Below, in pieces: positions 5,611 to 6,238 of a DNA stretch of 6,238 bases. Source of the DNA: Deltaproteobacteria bacterium UBA5756 (GTDB taxonomy: Bacteria > Desulfobacterota > Syntrophorhabdia > Syntrophorhabdales > Syntrophorhabdaceae); contig DIFE01000006.1 of assembly GCA_002418985.1 (NCBI GenBank), forward strand, positions 1 to 6,238, read 5' to 3'. Positions within the stretch are counted from its first letter, which is position 1. Every line of letters begins with the position of its first letter. The notes beneath the pieces were generated by a model. That model ran no database searches. It worked only from the letters and a program-made list of their open reading frames with translations, and was not told the origin of the DNA. A program made the translations under genes and the position numbers.

Positions 5611-6238
5611 TTATATTCCCGTAATTCGATCCGGTAGGGCTATTGGTCTTCTATTTGTCGACCCAAAGCTTACAAGAGGCAGATATACGTTTATTGCAGT
5701 GCCGCGTCCGACCGCGCTCTCTACATTCATGCTTCCGCCATGCAACATGATAATATGATGAGCTATCGGGAGCCCAAGGCCTGCGGCGTTACCTCTTTTC
5801 GTTGTAAAGGACGGCTCAAAGATCCTCCCCTTGATTTTCTCGTCAATACCATCGCCTGTATCGACAAAGGAGATAAAAGCGCAGGGACTCCCATTGCCAT
5901 TGCGCCCGTCAGCTATAGACACATTTTGCATATTGGCCCGGCTGGTTTCAATCGAGAAGCTTCCCCCGTTCGGCATTGCGTCCATTGCATTCTTTACAAG
6001 ATTTATCATGGCCTGATGCACAAGGGCAATGTCGGCCATGATCCTCAGATCCACCTCCGAGAGTATTACCTTTGTGTCAATATTACCGTCCATGTACCGG
6101 GGCAACACACCCTCCAGTGTTCTCACAACCTCGTTGAGATCCCTCTCCTTCAATCTCAATGCCCTATGGATGTTGAATGCAGGAATGGCCCTGGTCTGGA
6201 CTTGTCTTTCAAAACTCTCCACCATCATATACCTCCAT
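5611..6238 (-). CDS. Sensor histidine kinase, C-terminal ATPase half (NtrB-like), probably cut by the window edge
   Basis: Numbering from ATG 6228, 205 residues are seen. Residues 28-60 (ERDLNEVVRTLEGVL and following) match the linker after the dimerisation helices of NtrB-like kinases. The HATPase_c domain follows: N box HQAMINLVKNAMDA (71-84), G1 box VDTGDGID (122-129), F box IFEPSFTTK (136-144) and G2 box AGLGLPIAHHI (149-159), ending VGRGTAINVYLPL (173-185) plus a 20-residue tail. The kinase core should bind ATP. The phosphoaccepting His (H box) is absent; it would lie about 50-60 residues upstream. The frame stays open through codons Trp-Arg-Tyr to the edge, so the gene most likely continues beyond 6238. 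However, GGAGG (6232-6236) precedes two tandem ATGs (6228 and 6225, the latter at ideal 6-base spacing), so a short separately translated protein is possible. The partner regulator is not in the window. Confidence 0.85.
   Translation of the reverse strand, partial: WRYMMVESFERQVQTRAIPAFNIHRALRLKERDLNEVVRTLEGVLPRYMDGNIDTKVILSEVDLRIMADIALVHQAMINLVKNAMDAMPNGGSFSIETSRANMQNVSIADGRNGNGSPCAFISFVDTGDGIDEKIKGRIFEPSFTTKRGNAAGLGLPIAHHIIMLHGGSMNVESAVGRGTAINVYLPLVSFGSTNRRPIALPDRITGI

Overview
This window looks like ordinary chromosomal DNA from a Gram-negative bacterium. GC is close to 50 percent by eye. A Pal-type outer-membrane lipoprotein, a Fis-type DNA-binding protein and de novo purine genes are all present. 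The EGHCDERGT form of the Pal motif, a one-domain IMP cyclohydrolase and an NtrB-like kinase core would fit a deltaproteobacterial (Desulfobacterota) anaerobe, possibly a syntroph. That placement is inference from protein style, not something the sequence proves.

Left half, plus strand. A radical SAM protein of the COG0731 type with a C-terminal winged-helix-like tail (83-1003) has no visible ribosome binding site. After a 159-base gap carrying a good sigma70-type promoter (1047-1076) comes a three-gene operon: a stand-alone IMP cyclohydrolase equal to the N-terminal domain of PurH (1163-1747), PurD (1768-3042), and a LeuB-family beta-decarboxylating dehydrogenase (3063-4127). Both junctions are 20 bases long and share the layout TAAATAAA followed by GGAGGTT. 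For purH and purD, the longest open frame begins at a TTG inside or touching the Shine-Dalgarno sequence; the better starts are ATG 1163 and GTG 1768.

Right half, minus strand. A small Fis-family protein (4142-4405) converges on the operon; a perfect 11-bp hairpin that could terminate the operon lies inside its recognition-helix codons. Fis has its own strong promoter (4431-4459). Upstream lies a Pal lipoprotein gene (4646-5161) with its own terminator-like hairpin (4604-4632), without tol genes beside it. A 449-base gap (5162-5610) holds no convincing gene but has two abutting hairpins and three copies of a TGTCGCA element. The window ends in the catalytic half of a sensor histidine kinase (5611-6238), whose frame stays open to the edge.

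Working together: the operon covers an early purine step (PurD, glycinamide ribonucleotide synthesis) and the last step (ring closure to IMP); the formyl transfer to AICAR must be encoded elsewhere. The LeuB-like enzyme is an unexpected partner and carries Lys-Tyr where LeuB enzymes normally have the NAD-selecting Asp. I found no phage, CRISPR, insertion sequence or defence system, and nothing I would call a new system. The points worth a second look are the split PurH, the dehydrogenase cofactor site, the hairpin embedded in fis, the dyad cluster near 5481-5570 and the kinase start.
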